Both the position numbers and the translations under genes were made by a program. Source: Blautia schinkii (GTDB taxonomy: Bacteria; Bacillota; Clostridia; Lachnospirales; Lachnospiraceae). Taken from it: a stretch of DNA of 64,000 nt. Below, in pieces: positions 16,559 through 25,322 of this stretch; within the stretch, counting starts at the first letter, position 1; each line of letters begins with the position of its first letter. The notes beneath the pieces were generated by a model that did no database searches, was not told the DNA's origin, and saw nothing but the letters and a program-made list of their open reading frames with translations. Where the stretch lies: positions 40,585 through 104,584 of the forward strand of contig NZ_JAAWUO010000017.1 of NCBI RefSeq assembly GCF_013304825.1. Direction: 5' to 3'.

Positions 16559-18418
16559 ATGAGTAAAGATGATTCCACAGGAAAAATTCAATGGGACAGA
16601 CTTGTAAAAAAGCTTTCACCCTATACAGTACAGAAAGGGCTGAGATATCTGAAGCATTACGGCCTGAAAGAGTTCTGGATCCGTCTTCATGAGAGATTCG
16701 AACCCGAGGAAGTTCCATACGGACCGTGGTATGAAGCATATCAGCCAACAGAGGAAGCCCTGGAAAAACAGCGCAGACATAAATTTAAGGACGGCCCGCT
16801 TATCAGCATTGTAGTGCCGGCGTATCTGACACCGGAGCGCTTTTTAAGACAGATGTTGGATTCACTTCTTGCACAGACCTATGAGAACTGGGAACTGTGT
16901 CTGGCCAACGGAAGCCCGGAAGATAAAGATATGGAAACTGTGCTGAGATCCTATGCAGAGATGGACAGCCGCATCAGGTATCAGGATCTGAAGGAGAATC
17001 TTGGCATTGCTGAGAATACCAACGCAGCTTTTGCTATGGCGAAGGGGGATTTCGTGGGACTTCTGGATCACGATGACCTGCTTGCACCAAATGCACTCTA
17101 TGAGATCGTATCAGCCCTGGAGAAACATCCGGAAGCAGACATTGTGTACACAGATGAGGATAAGGTGACAACAGATCTTACCGAACATTTCCAGCCTCAT
17201 CTGAAACCGGATTTCAACCTGGATCTTCTTAGATCCAACAATTATATCTGTCATTTTCTGGTGGTAAGACGAAATGTAGTTGAGAAGGCCGGTGGATTCC
17301 GCAGGGAATTTGACGGAGCCCAGGATTATGATTTTATCTTCCGCTGTGTGGAACAGGCAAGAGAAGTGATCCATGTGCCGGAAATCCTGTATCACTGGCG
17401 TACCCATAAATCTTCCACAGCAGATAACCCGGCAAGTAAGATGTATGCATTCGAAGCAGGAAGACGAGCCATTGAGGGTAATCTTGACAGAACAGGGACG
17501 AAGGGAACTGTGGAGCACACTCCGGATTTTGGATTTTACCGCGTGAAATATCCGGTGCAGGGCGAACCACTGGTGTCCATTATCATCCCGAACCGTGAGG
17601 AGAAAGAAACACTTAAGGAATGTGTGGAATCCATCTTTTCAAAAACTTCCTATAAGAATTACGAGATCATCATCGTGGAGAACAACAGCAGCTCCGATGA
17701 GATCTTCAATTACTACAGACAGCTTTCCAGAGATCCAAAGGTTCATCTGATCCGCTGGAAAAAAGAATTTAACTATTCAGCTATCAATAACTTCGGTGTC
17801 CGTAATGCAAAAGGTGATTATCTTCTTTTTTTGAATAATGACGTGAAGATCATTGATCCGGACTGGCTTACAGAAATGCTCGGCGTATGCCAGCGTAAGG
17901 AAGTGGGAGCAGTTGGTGCGAAGCTGATTTACCCGGACAATACCATCCAGCATGCAGGCTGTGTTGTTGGTATGGGCGGGATTGCCGGAAATATGTTTGT
18001 AAACATGCCGGCAGAGAGAACAGGATATCTTCATAAGGCATCGATCCTGCAGGATATGAGCTGTGTGACAGCTGCATGCATGATGATGAAGAAATCCGTT
18101 TTCCTGGAGGCAGGTGGTTTTACCGAGGAACTTGCAGTTGCATTTAATGACGTGGATCTCTGTCTGAAAGTGAGAAGCCACGGCCATCTGATCGTTTACG
18201 ATCCATATGTGAAACTGTACCATTACGAGTCGAAATCAAGAGGTACGGAAGACAGCGATGAGAAAGTCCGTCGTTTTCAGACGGAGATCGAGTATATGCG
18301 CTGTCACTGGCTGGATATCCTCAGGAATGGAGATCCTTACTACAACAAAAATCTTTCCCTTACAAAATGGAATTATTCCCTGAAACCACTTCCGGGAATG
18401 GGAAAGAAGAAGGGATGA
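16559..18418 (+). CDS. Tandem GT2 glycosyltransferase (shorter paralogue)
   Basis: A 619-residue protein with two GT2 GT-A domains beginning near residues 80 (PLISIVVPAYLTP, DHDD, YTDEDK) and 337 (PLVSIIIPNREE, FLNNDVK). It shares NYSAINN and HYESKSRGTEDS with the two larger paralogues but lacks their 220-250 residue N-terminal beta modules. It is transcribed with the following GT2 gene (stop and next start four bases apart). It is expected to add two residues of the repeat or adaptor region of the exported glycan; donor sugars are unknown. Confidence 0.87.
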   Translation: MSKDDSTGKIQWDRLVKKLSPYTVQKGLRYLKHYGLKEFWIRLHERFEPEEVPYGPWYEAYQPTEEALEKQRRHKFKDGPLISIVVPAYLTPERFLRQMLDSLLAQTYENWELCLANGSPEDKDMETVLRSYAEMDSRIRYQDLKENLGIAENTNAAFAMAKGDFVGLLDHDDLLAPNALYEIVSALEKHPEADIVYTDEDKVTTDLTEHFQPHLKPDFNLDLLRSNNYICHFLVVRRNVVEKAGGFRREFDGAQDYDFIFRCVEQAREVIHVPEILYHWRTHKSSTADNPASKMYAFEAGRRAIEGNLDRTGTKGTVEHTPDFGFYRVKYPVQGEPLVSIIIPNREEKETLKECVESIFSKTSYKNYEIIIVENNSSSDEIFNYYRQLSRDPKVHLIRWKKEFNYSAINNFGVRNAKGDYLLFLNNDVKIIDPDWLTEMLGVCQRKEVGAVGAKLIYPDNTIQHAGCVVGMGGIAGNMFVNMPAERTGYLHKASILQDMSCVTAACMMMKKSVFLEAGGFTEELAVAFNDVDLCLKVRSHGHLIVYDPYVKLYHYESKSRGTEDSDEKVRRFQTEIEYMRCHWLDILRNGDPYYNKNLSLTKWNYSLKPLPGMGKKKG

Positions 18419-18422
18419 ATCA

Positions 18423-19379
18423 ATGCAGGAAGTTTCGGTAGTTATACCTAATTTTAATGGTATGGCATATCTGGACGGTGTTCTTTCCAGCCTGGAAAGA
18501 CAGACGATCAGTAATTTTGAAGTAATACTGGTAGATAACGGATCTACAGACGGAAGCTGTGCTTTTGTGGCAGCGGAATATCCCTGGGTGCATATGATCC
18601 AGCTTCCGGAGAACTATGGTTTCAGCAGGGCAGTTAATGAAGGGATCCATGCAGCGAGATCTCCTTATGTACTGCTTCTGAACAACGATACAGAGGCGGA
18701 AACCGATTTCATTGAGGAGATGGTGGCGGCTCTTCGAAGACACAGGAAGGCTTTTTCCTGCCAGGCAAAAATGATCCAGCTTCATGACAGAGATAAGATG
18801 GATGATGCAGGCAATTATTACTGCGCACTTGGCTGGGCCTATGCCAGAGGAAAAGGTAAGGATATCAGCAATTATGATAAAGAACAGAAGATTTTTTCCA
18901 CCTGTGCAGGTGCTGCAATATACAGAAAGAAGTATATTGACAGGATCGGCGATTTTGATGAGGAGCATTTTGCATATCTGGAAGATCTGGATATCGGATA
19001 CCGGGCACGTATCCACGGATATGAGAACTGGTATGCACCAAAAGCAAAAGTTTATCATGTAGGAAGCGGAACAAGCGGTTCCAGATATAACCAGTTCAAG
19101 ATACGCTATTCCTCCAGAAATAATATTTACCTGATATACAAGAACATGCCGTTCCTTCAGATCATACTGAATCTGCCGTTTTTCATTGTGGGATTCGGGG
19201 CAAAAATCCTGTTTTTTACTTCAAAGGGATTCGGCCGTGAGTACCTGGCAGGCATCAAGAACGGCTTTCAGATCAGCCGGAAAAACAAAAAAGTAAGGTT
19301 TTCCATGAGGAATCTGCCTCGCTATATCGGGCTCCAGTTTGAACTCTGGATCAACATTTTTAGGCGTTTTGCCGGTTAA
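18423..19379 (+). CDS. GT2 glycosyltransferase, rhamnosyltransferase (WbbL)-like
   Basis: A 318-residue single-domain GT2 enzyme. It opens with VVIPNFNGMAYLD and VDNGSTDGS, has LLLNNDTE as the metal/nucleotide site, and ends in a C-terminal amphipathic or membrane-associated segment (FFIVGFGAKILFF, then basic residues). This layout is typical of WbbL/RfbN-type rhamnosyltransferases that add the second sugar to a lipid-linked GlcNAc or galactose. With the priming transferase downstream it may make the adaptor on undecaprenyl diphosphate. Substrate is inferred. Confidence 0.82.
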   Translation: MQEVSVVIPNFNGMAYLDGVLSSLERQTISNFEVILVDNGSTDGSCAFVAAEYPWVHMIQLPENYGFSRAVNEGIHAARSPYVLLLNNDTEAETDFIEEMVAALRRHRKAFSCQAKMIQLHDRDKMDDAGNYYCALGWAYARGKGKDISNYDKEQKIFSTCAGAAIYRKKYIDRIGDFDEEHFAYLEDLDIGYRARIHGYENWYAPKAKVYHVGSGTSGSRYNQFKIRYSSRNNIYLIYKNMPFLQIILNLPFFIVGFGAKILFFTSKGFGREYLAGIKNGFQISRKNKKVRFSMRNLPRYIGLQFELWINIFRRFAG

Positions 19380-19487
19380 AACACCATATTTTTACAGAAT
19401 TTTTATATTTCACAGGGAAGATTTTGTTGCTTTTGGGTTTCATCTATTATAAGATAAAGGCAATGAACTTAAATGAGGTGGCGGAAA

Positions 19488-20891
19488 TTGATTAAAGATA
19501 ACCAGAAAAATTTCAGTCGTCTCCATATGCTGATCGATGTATTTGTGGTCGCGGCCTCCTATGCACTGGCATGGCTGATTCGTTTCCAGGGAATTTTTGA
19601 GCATTCCGCGGTACAGTCCAAAACTGTTCAGGAATATATGTTTATGCTGATATTCATTATTCCGGGCTATCTGCTTCTGTATCAGGCTTTTGACCTTTAT
19701 ACACCGATGCGGATGCAGGGGCGTCGTCTCGTGCTCGCCGGAATTGTGAAGGCGAATGCGTTAGGGCTCCTTATTATCATGTTTGCGCTTTATAATTTTA
19801 AAGAGCTGGATTATTCCCGTCTTACACTGGTTTCTTTCTGCTTTATCAACATTGTCCTTGAGTGGGGCGTGCGTATGTTTATTTTTTATATTCTGAGAGA
19901 CATGCGAAAGAAAGGAATGAACCAGAAACAGGTGCTGCTGGTTGGATACAGCCGTGCTGCTGAGGAATATGTAGACAGGATCCTGCAGAATCCGCAATGG
20001 GGATACGTGATCAGGGGAATACTGGATGATAATGTACCGGCAGGTACGACCTACAAGGGAATCAAGGTGATCGGAAGGATTGCCAACCTTATGATTATCC
20101 TCCCGTCCAGTCGGCTGGATGAGATAGCTATTACCCTGGGATTAAGTGAGTATTATCGTCTGGAAGAGATCGTTAGCTTATGCGAAAAGTCAGGAGTGCA
20201 TACGAAATTTATTCCGGATTATAATAATATTATTCCGACCAAACCATATACAGAAGACATTCTCGGGCTTCCGGTGATCAATATCCGGTATGTGCCCTTA
20301 AGCAACACGTTTAATGCAATGATCAAGAGGGCGATGGATATTGTAGGCGCGATCGTGGCTATTATCGTTTCGTCTCCGGTTATGCTGATCCTGTGCATTC
20401 TGATCAAGCTGACCTCACCGGGACCGCTGATCTACAAACAGGAACGTGTAGGGCTTCATAATCAGACTTTCAGGATGTACAAGTTCCGTTCTATGGAGAT
20501 CCAGAAGGAATCTGAAGAGAAGAAAGCATGGACTGTCAAGAACGATCCAAGAGTTACAGGAATCGGCAAGCTGATGCGGCATACCAGTCTTGATGAGCTT
20601 CCGCAGCTTTTTAATATCCTGAAAGGCGAGATGAGCCTTGTAGGACCGAGACCGGAGAGACCGTTTTTTGTAGAGAAGTTTCGGGAGGAAATACCGCGAT
20701 ATATGGTCAAGCATCAGGTTCGTCCGGGACTTACCGGATGGGCACAGGTCAATGGTTACCGCGGAGATACTTCTATAAGAAAGAGGATAGAATGTGATCT
20801 TTATTACATTGAGAACTGGTCAGTAGGATTTGATATAAAGATCATGTTTCTTACCATATTCAAGGGCTTTATCAACAAGAATGCATACTAA
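19488..20891 (+). CDS. Undecaprenyl-phosphate sugar-1-phosphate transferase (WbaP/WcaJ type)
   Basis: A polyisoprenyl-phosphate hexose-1-phosphate transferase that starts glycan assembly by linking a sugar phosphate to undecaprenyl phosphate. It has four to five N-terminal membrane helices, a cytoplasmic Rossmann-like part (about 140-270), then the catalytic bacterial sugar-transferase domain: KRAMDIVGA re-entrant helix, KFRSM, the Asp-Glu pair in SLDELPQL, and SLVGPRPERP. An ATG at 19473 adds five residues, but GAGGTG at 19475-19480 fits TTG 19488 better, so TTG is preferred. It is followed by the LCP ligase, which would transfer the finished polymer. Confidence 0.88.
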   Translation: MIKDNQKNFSRLHMLIDVFVVAASYALAWLIRFQGIFEHSAVQSKTVQEYMFMLIFIIPGYLLLYQAFDLYTPMRMQGRRLVLAGIVKANALGLLIIMFALYNFKELDYSRLTLVSFCFINIVLEWGVRMFIFYILRDMRKKGMNQKQVLLVGYSRAAEEYVDRILQNPQWGYVIRGILDDNVPAGTTYKGIKVIGRIANLMIILPSSRLDEIAITLGLSEYYRLEEIVSLCEKSGVHTKFIPDYNNIIPTKPYTEDILGLPVINIRYVPLSNTFNAMIKRAMDIVGAIVAIIVSSPVMLILCILIKLTSPGPLIYKQERVGLHNQTFRMYKFRSMEIQKESEEKKAWTVKNDPRVTGIGKLMRHTSLDELPQLFNILKGEMSLVGPRPERPFFVEKFREEIPRYMVKHQVRPGLTGWAQVNGYRGDTSIRKRIECDLYYIENWSVGFDIKIMFLTIFKGFINKNAY

Positions 20892-20909
20892 AAAGGGGAA
20901 AAGAAAAAG

Positions 20910-22265
20910 ATGTCAAAACCTCGGAAAAAGAGCAAAAAAGTTCTGTTCGTCCTGGAAATAATCGTACTGCTTCTGTTTATCGGAGGATTGTACGTATATG
21001 GACAGATCTCAGCCAAGCTGGATAAGATCGATATTAAGGAGACAGATCTTGCAGAGCAGGATATCGTAACCAATGATCAGGCACCGCAGATGACAGGATA
21101 TACCACATATGCACTGTTCGGTCTGGATCACAGAAGCAAGAATGAGAAGCTGAACACAGAGAACAGTGATACCATCATCATTGCAAGCATCAATAATGAC
21201 ACGAAGGCTGTCAAGCTGGTGTCCGTTTACCGAGATACTCTTCTCAATGTAAAAGATGATACCTACTCCAAGGCCAACGCTGCATATGCACTGGGCGGAC
21301 CTACACAGGCAGTTTCCATGCTGAATACCAACCTTGACCTGAATATCACAGATTATGTAGCCATTGATTTCGATGCACTTGTAACTGTGGTAGACTGTCT
21401 TGGAGGGCTGGATATCCCACTTTCCTATGCGGAGATCGTCCACATGAACAATTACTGTGTGGAAACTTCCGAGGAGACAGGCAAGAGCTATACACCTGTG
21501 GAACTTCCGGATCCGAAACCGGAAGATGAGGAAGCGACTGTGGGCACTTATCACCTGAATGGCGTACAGGCTACCTCCTACTGCCGTATACGTTATACTG
21601 CAAGTCTGGATATGGGACGTACTGAGAGACAGAGAAGAGTGATCCAGATGATCGTGGACAAGGCAAAGAAAGCAGGTCTTTCAACTATCTTTGATATTAT
21701 GGATCAGGTATTCCCGATGGTCACAACTTCTGTTTCCAAGACTGAGATCCTGAAGATGATCCCGACAGTGATCGGCTACAGCATTGATGAGACTACCGGA
21801 TTCCCGTTAGACTATAAATTTGCAACAGTTAAGGGAAGTGTTATCGTACCGGCCACTCTGGAATCTAATGTGTTGAAAGTGCATCAGTTCCTGTATGGAA
21901 ATACTAATTATTCACCAACACAGGATGTTCTGAATAAGAGTGCACAGATCATAAATATTGCCGGCGGTGGTGATGCGGTACAGGATACTGCACCTGCGGT
22001 AACAGATATTCCAAATGATACTACAGATGATTCCTATTCCTGGCAGGGAGATACTTCTGTGGATTATTCATCCGGTACTGATACGGATTATAGTAATGAT
22101 ATCGATTATTCCGGCGGTACAGACTACAGCGGTGGTACAGATTACAGTGCCGATGATTCTGATGATGGATATGACACGGATTATTCCAACAATGGCGCAG
22201 ATGAGGACTATTCCGGAGAAAATGATTATGCCGTTGATGAGGAGAGCCTCACAGACGGCGAATAA
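20910..22265 (+). CDS. LytR-CpsA-Psr (LCP) family glycopolymer ligase
   Basis: A 451-residue membrane-anchored protein. One N-terminal helix (about 11-30) is followed by an extracellular LCP domain with FGLDHRS, the conserved Asp/Arg segment SDTIIIASI and VSVYRDT, and RYTASLDMGRTERQRR, which supplies pyrophosphate-binding arginines. LCP enzymes move undecaprenyl-diphosphate-linked glycans onto peptidoglycan. The last 80 residues are a low-complexity Asp/Tyr/Ser/Gly tail with repeats of YSGGTD type, probably a flexible wall-spanning part. It sits right after the priming transferase, so the cluster has both the first and the last step of polymer assembly. Confidence 0.9.
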   Translation: MSKPRKKSKKVLFVLEIIVLLLFIGGLYVYGQISAKLDKIDIKETDLAEQDIVTNDQAPQMTGYTTYALFGLDHRSKNEKLNTENSDTIIIASINNDTKAVKLVSVYRDTLLNVKDDTYSKANAAYALGGPTQAVSMLNTNLDLNITDYVAIDFDALVTVVDCLGGLDIPLSYAEIVHMNNYCVETSEETGKSYTPVELPDPKPEDEEATVGTYHLNGVQATSYCRIRYTASLDMGRTERQRRVIQMIVDKAKKAGLSTIFDIMDQVFPMVTTSVSKTEILKMIPTVIGYSIDETTGFPLDYKFATVKGSVIVPATLESNVLKVHQFLYGNTNYSPTQDVLNKSAQIINIAGGGDAVQDTAPAVTDIPNDTTDDSYSWQGDTSVDYSSGTDTDYSNDIDYSGGTDYSGGTDYSADDSDDGYDTDYSNNGADEDYSGENDYAVDEESLTDGE

Positions 22266-22291
22266 ACTAAATAAATAATCAATAAGCAGAG

Positions 22292-22322
22292 AGGACCATC
22301 CAGCATCGGGTGGTCCTTTCTG
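22292..22322 (+). terminator. Intrinsic terminator after the LCP gene
   Basis: AGGACCATCC and GGGTGGTCCT form a 10-bp stem with one G-U pair around a 6-base loop, followed by TTTCT. The next glycosyltransferase begins only 15 bases later, so some read-through is likely. Confidence 0.7.
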
Positions 22323-22336
22323 GATAGGAGAAAAAT

Positions 22337-23266
22337 ATGAGTACAGTTAAAATCGATGTGATTATTCCGGCTTACCGTCCGGGAGAAGAATTCGAAAAGC
22401 TTCTGGAACGTCTCAGTGCACAGAAATATCCTATTAACAGGATCATTGTTATGAATACGGAGAAAAAGTTCTGGAAAAAACAGTGGGAGATCGATTATCC
22501 GCTGGTAGAGGTTCATCATCTTATGAAAGAGGAATTCGATCATGGAGCAACCAGGAGAAAGGCAGCAGAGCTTTCAGATGCAGAAATCCTTGTGTTTATG
22601 ACTCAGGATGCACTTCCGGCTGACCGTGAACTGATCGGGAATCTGGTATCAGCCATTGTGGATCATGAGAATGCAGGTGCTGCTTATGCAAGACAGCTTC
22701 CAAAAGAGGACTGCCGCTTCCTGGAAAAATATACCCGTTCCTTTAATTATCCGGCTCAGTCCTGCATAAAAACAGAAAAAGACGTACAGACCAGGGGAAT
22801 CAAAACTTATTTCTGTTCTAATGTATGTGCAGCTTATGACCACAGGATCTATGACGAATTGGGTGGCTTCCCGGAGAGAGCTATTTTTAACGAAGATATG
22901 ATCTATGCGGGGTGGATGGTAAAAAAAGGCTATGCGGTTGTCTATGCAGCAGATGCAAAAGTATATCATTCCCACAACTATTCCTGCGCGCAGCAGTTCC
23001 ACAGGAATTTTGATCTGGGCGTTTCCCAGGCAGAGCATCCGGAGGTTTTTGAAGGTGTTCCATCTGAGGGAGAAGGAATCCGTCTGGTAAAAAAAAGCAT
23101 GGCTTATCTTGTACGTACAGGCCACATCTGGCTGATCCCGGGCCTGTTTTTTCAGAGTGCTTCCAAATACGCAGGATATTTTCTGGGAAAAAGATATCAG
23201 AAGCTTCCGGAGAAGCTGATTCTGTCCTGTACCATGAGTCCATATTACTGGAAAAAACACCGGTAA
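22337..23266 (+). CDS. GT2 glycosyltransferase, rhamnosyltransferase-like
   Basis: A 309-residue GT2 enzyme with IDVIIPAYRPGEEF at the start, FMTQDALP as the metal-binding region, and FNEDMIYAGWMVKKGY as the acceptor/catalytic segment. This pattern matches the putative rhamnosyltransferase subgroup. A basic, slightly hydrophobic C-terminus suggests membrane association. It is the last glycan gene on this strand before the HtrA gene. Rhamnose as donor is supported only by family resemblance and the nearby rfbC. Confidence 0.82.
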   Translation: MSTVKIDVIIPAYRPGEEFEKLLERLSAQKYPINRIIVMNTEKKFWKKQWEIDYPLVEVHHLMKEEFDHGATRRKAAELSDAEILVFMTQDALPADRELIGNLVSAIVDHENAGAAYARQLPKEDCRFLEKYTRSFNYPAQSCIKTEKDVQTRGIKTYFCSNVCAAYDHRIYDELGGFPERAIFNEDMIYAGWMVKKGYAVVYAADAKVYHSHNYSCAQQFHRNFDLGVSQAEHPEVFEGVPSEGEGIRLVKKSMAYLVRTGHIWLIPGLFFQSASKYAGYFLGKRYQKLPEKLILSCTMSPYYWKKHR

Positions 23267-23309
23267 TGGCAGAGATGTGGAGGATCACTGTTTTTTTAAG
23301 GATATATCA

Positions 23310-23338
23310 CAGTTTGAACACAATTCCCTGTTAAACTG
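23310..23338. promoter_or_regulatory. Inverted repeat upstream of htrA
   Basis: CAGTTTGAACA (23310-23320) and TGTTAAACTG (23329-23338) form a 10-bp palindrome with one bulged base and an 8-base centre. It lies about 50 bases before the htrA start and has no T-run after it, so an operator is more likely than a terminator. The regulator is unknown. Confidence 0.35.
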
Positions 23339-23390
23339 GGATTCATAAAGAAGATACGAGACGAAAAAACAAGAAAGGAGCACCAGAATC

Positions 23391-25076
23391 ATGAGTGAAG
23401 AAAACAAATGGGGACAGGATCCACAGGATACGGGCCGAACTGTTCTGACAGAAGAGAATGCTCTGGATACCAATGGAAATGCAGATACCGGCAGTGCAGC
23501 AGAAACTGGCACTGATAATATAGATAACAAACCGCTGGCACATCCATATTCGGCAGGACGGAGGATACAGGAAAATCAGAGAAAAAGTACAGACAGTTCT
23601 GACACAGCCGTAAACAATGAGAATGGAATGGATACACCGAAATATGCACATTATCAGGTACATCAGCCCCAGGCGGGCAACTATGCAGGAGGAAGCATTC
23701 CACCGAAGAAACCACGGAAAACCAGGACATCCAATGGAAATGGAAATGGCGGCTTCGGCAGAAAAGCAGCCACAGCAGTTTCCCTTGCAGTGATTTTCGG
23801 ACTGGTGGCAGGTGTTGTTTTCCAGGGTGTAAATATGGCAGCAGATAAGCTTGGCGTTAATAGTAACAGCAGCAGTACGCAGGTTGAAAAGACCCAGACA
23901 CTTACAGAAACAGAGGACAGTACAGACAGCAGTTCTTCTGATTCTGCTGTAAAGAACATTGTGGCAGAGAGCGGAACAGTAGCAGGAGTTGCACAGGCGA
24001 CTATGTCATCGATCGTAGCTATCACATCTGTCAGTGTTCAGGAAATCCCGAGCTTTTTCGGATATGGAACACGTCAGTATCAGAGTGCTGGAAGTGGTTC
24101 CGGAATCATTGTAGGTGAAAATGATGATGAGCTTCTGATTGCTACCAACAATCATGTCGTATCCGGTGCGACTACACTTACAGTATGTTTTGCGGGAAGC
24201 GATGTAGTTGGTGCGGAAGAAGAGACACAGGCTATGGCCAGCAGCAGTGACAGCAGTTTTTCAGGAAACACAGGCTCCGAAGGTGATGCAGATGTGGAGA
24301 ATGCAGTTTCTGCCAAAATCAAAGGGACAGATGAAGAGAATGACCTTGCGGTGATCGCAGTTGAGAAATCCGATATCCCGGAAGAAACAATGAAGGAGAT
24401 TAAGATCGCGCAGCTTGGAAGCTCTGATGATCTTGTAGTTGGTGAGCAGGTTGTTGCCATTGGTAATGCACTTGGCTATGGTCAATCTGTTACTTCAGGC
24501 TGGGTAAGTGCCCTGAACAGAGATATCAGCACAGAGGACAGCGAAGCAAGCGGGCTGATCCAGACAGATGCTGCCATTAATCCCGGCAACAGCGGTGGTG
24601 CGCTTCTGAACATGAAGGGTGAAGTGATCGGAATCAACGCTGCCAAGTATGCAGACAGCCAGGTAGAGGGAATGGGATATGCGATCCCGATCTCCAAGGC
24701 AGAGCCGATCCTGGAGGAACTGATGAACCGTGAGACACGTGATAAGGTGGAAGATTCCTCAAAAGTCGGCTACATGGGAATCAAGGCTGCGGATCTTACT
24801 ACAGAAGCGATCCAGATGTACAATATGCCTGCAGGAGCTTTCCTTACAGAAGTAACAGAAGGTGGCGCAGCAGACAAGGCCGGAATCAAAAAAGGTGACA
24901 TTATCGTGAAACTGGACGGTCAGAAAGTAAGTGGCAAGGATGATCTTGTTTCCAAGCTGCAGTATTATGAGTCTGGCGAGACTATCGAAGTGGTGATCGC
25001 AAGAGCAGACAGCGGAGAATACAAAGAGCAGACTGTAGAAGTTACTCTTGGAAGCAAGCCGGCTTCTGATAATTAA
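23391..25076 (+). CDS. htrA: HtrA/DegP-type serine protease with PDZ domain
   Basis: A 561-residue surface protease for damaged or misfolded envelope proteins. A long disordered cytoplasmic N-terminus (1-120) precedes one membrane helix (about 125-147). The trypsin-like domain has the complete triad: His255 (NNHVV), Asp318 (ENDLAVI) and Ser401 (GNSGGAL). A Ser/Glu-rich insertion lies between the His and Asp strands. One PDZ domain (about 465-555, GAFLTEVTEGGAADKAGIKKGD) ends the protein. It is alone between two terminators. This is the usual Gram-positive HtrA layout. Confidence 0.93.
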   Translation: MSEENKWGQDPQDTGRTVLTEENALDTNGNADTGSAAETGTDNIDNKPLAHPYSAGRRIQENQRKSTDSSDTAVNNENGMDTPKYAHYQVHQPQAGNYAGGSIPPKKPRKTRTSNGNGNGGFGRKAATAVSLAVIFGLVAGVVFQGVNMAADKLGVNSNSSSTQVEKTQTLTETEDSTDSSSSDSAVKNIVAESGTVAGVAQATMSSIVAITSVSVQEIPSFFGYGTRQYQSAGSGSGIIVGENDDELLIATNNHVVSGATTLTVCFAGSDVVGAEEETQAMASSSDSSFSGNTGSEGDADVENAVSAKIKGTDEENDLAVIAVEKSDIPEETMKEIKIAQLGSSDDLVVGEQVVAIGNALGYGQSVTSGWVSALNRDISTEDSEASGLIQTDAAINPGNSGGALLNMKGEVIGINAAKYADSQVEGMGYAIPISKAEPILEELMNRETRDKVEDSSKVGYMGIKAADLTTEAIQMYNMPAGAFLTEVTEGGAADKAGIKKGDIIVKLDGQKVSGKDDLVSKLQYYESGETIEVVIARADSGEYKEQTVEVTLGSKPASDN

Positions 25077-25120
25077 GGCTTGCGGATCAGTTAAAAATAA
25101 TATAAAGGGAAATATCAGAG

Positions 25121-25161
25121 ATGGGGAGCTGCAGAGTGATTATGTGGCTCTCCATTTTTTT
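25121..25161 (+). terminator. Terminator after htrA
   Basis: ATGGGGAGC (25121-25129) pairs with GCTCTCCAT (25147-25155) with one mismatch, followed directly by a run of T. Confidence 0.7.
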
Positions 25162-25215
25162 ATAAAAACTTAATCTGAACCCAAATCATGAATGCTTTTA
25201 TATATAGAAATTATG

Positions 25216-25224
25216 TGTTATAAT
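25216..25224 (+). promoter_or_regulatory. Extended -10 promoter of the clpX-like gene
   Basis: TGTTATAAT is a perfect extended -10 element; the -35 region is weak. It lies about 100 bases before the start codon, giving a moderately long leader. Confidence 0.6.
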
Positions 25225-25322
25225 GTGCAGTATGATACTTGGGCTGGAGCATATAGAAGAGCGGAATATGAAGTACCGTCATGCTCTGTATCCCGCGCTA
25301 CAAAACCAGAAAGGGAAACATT

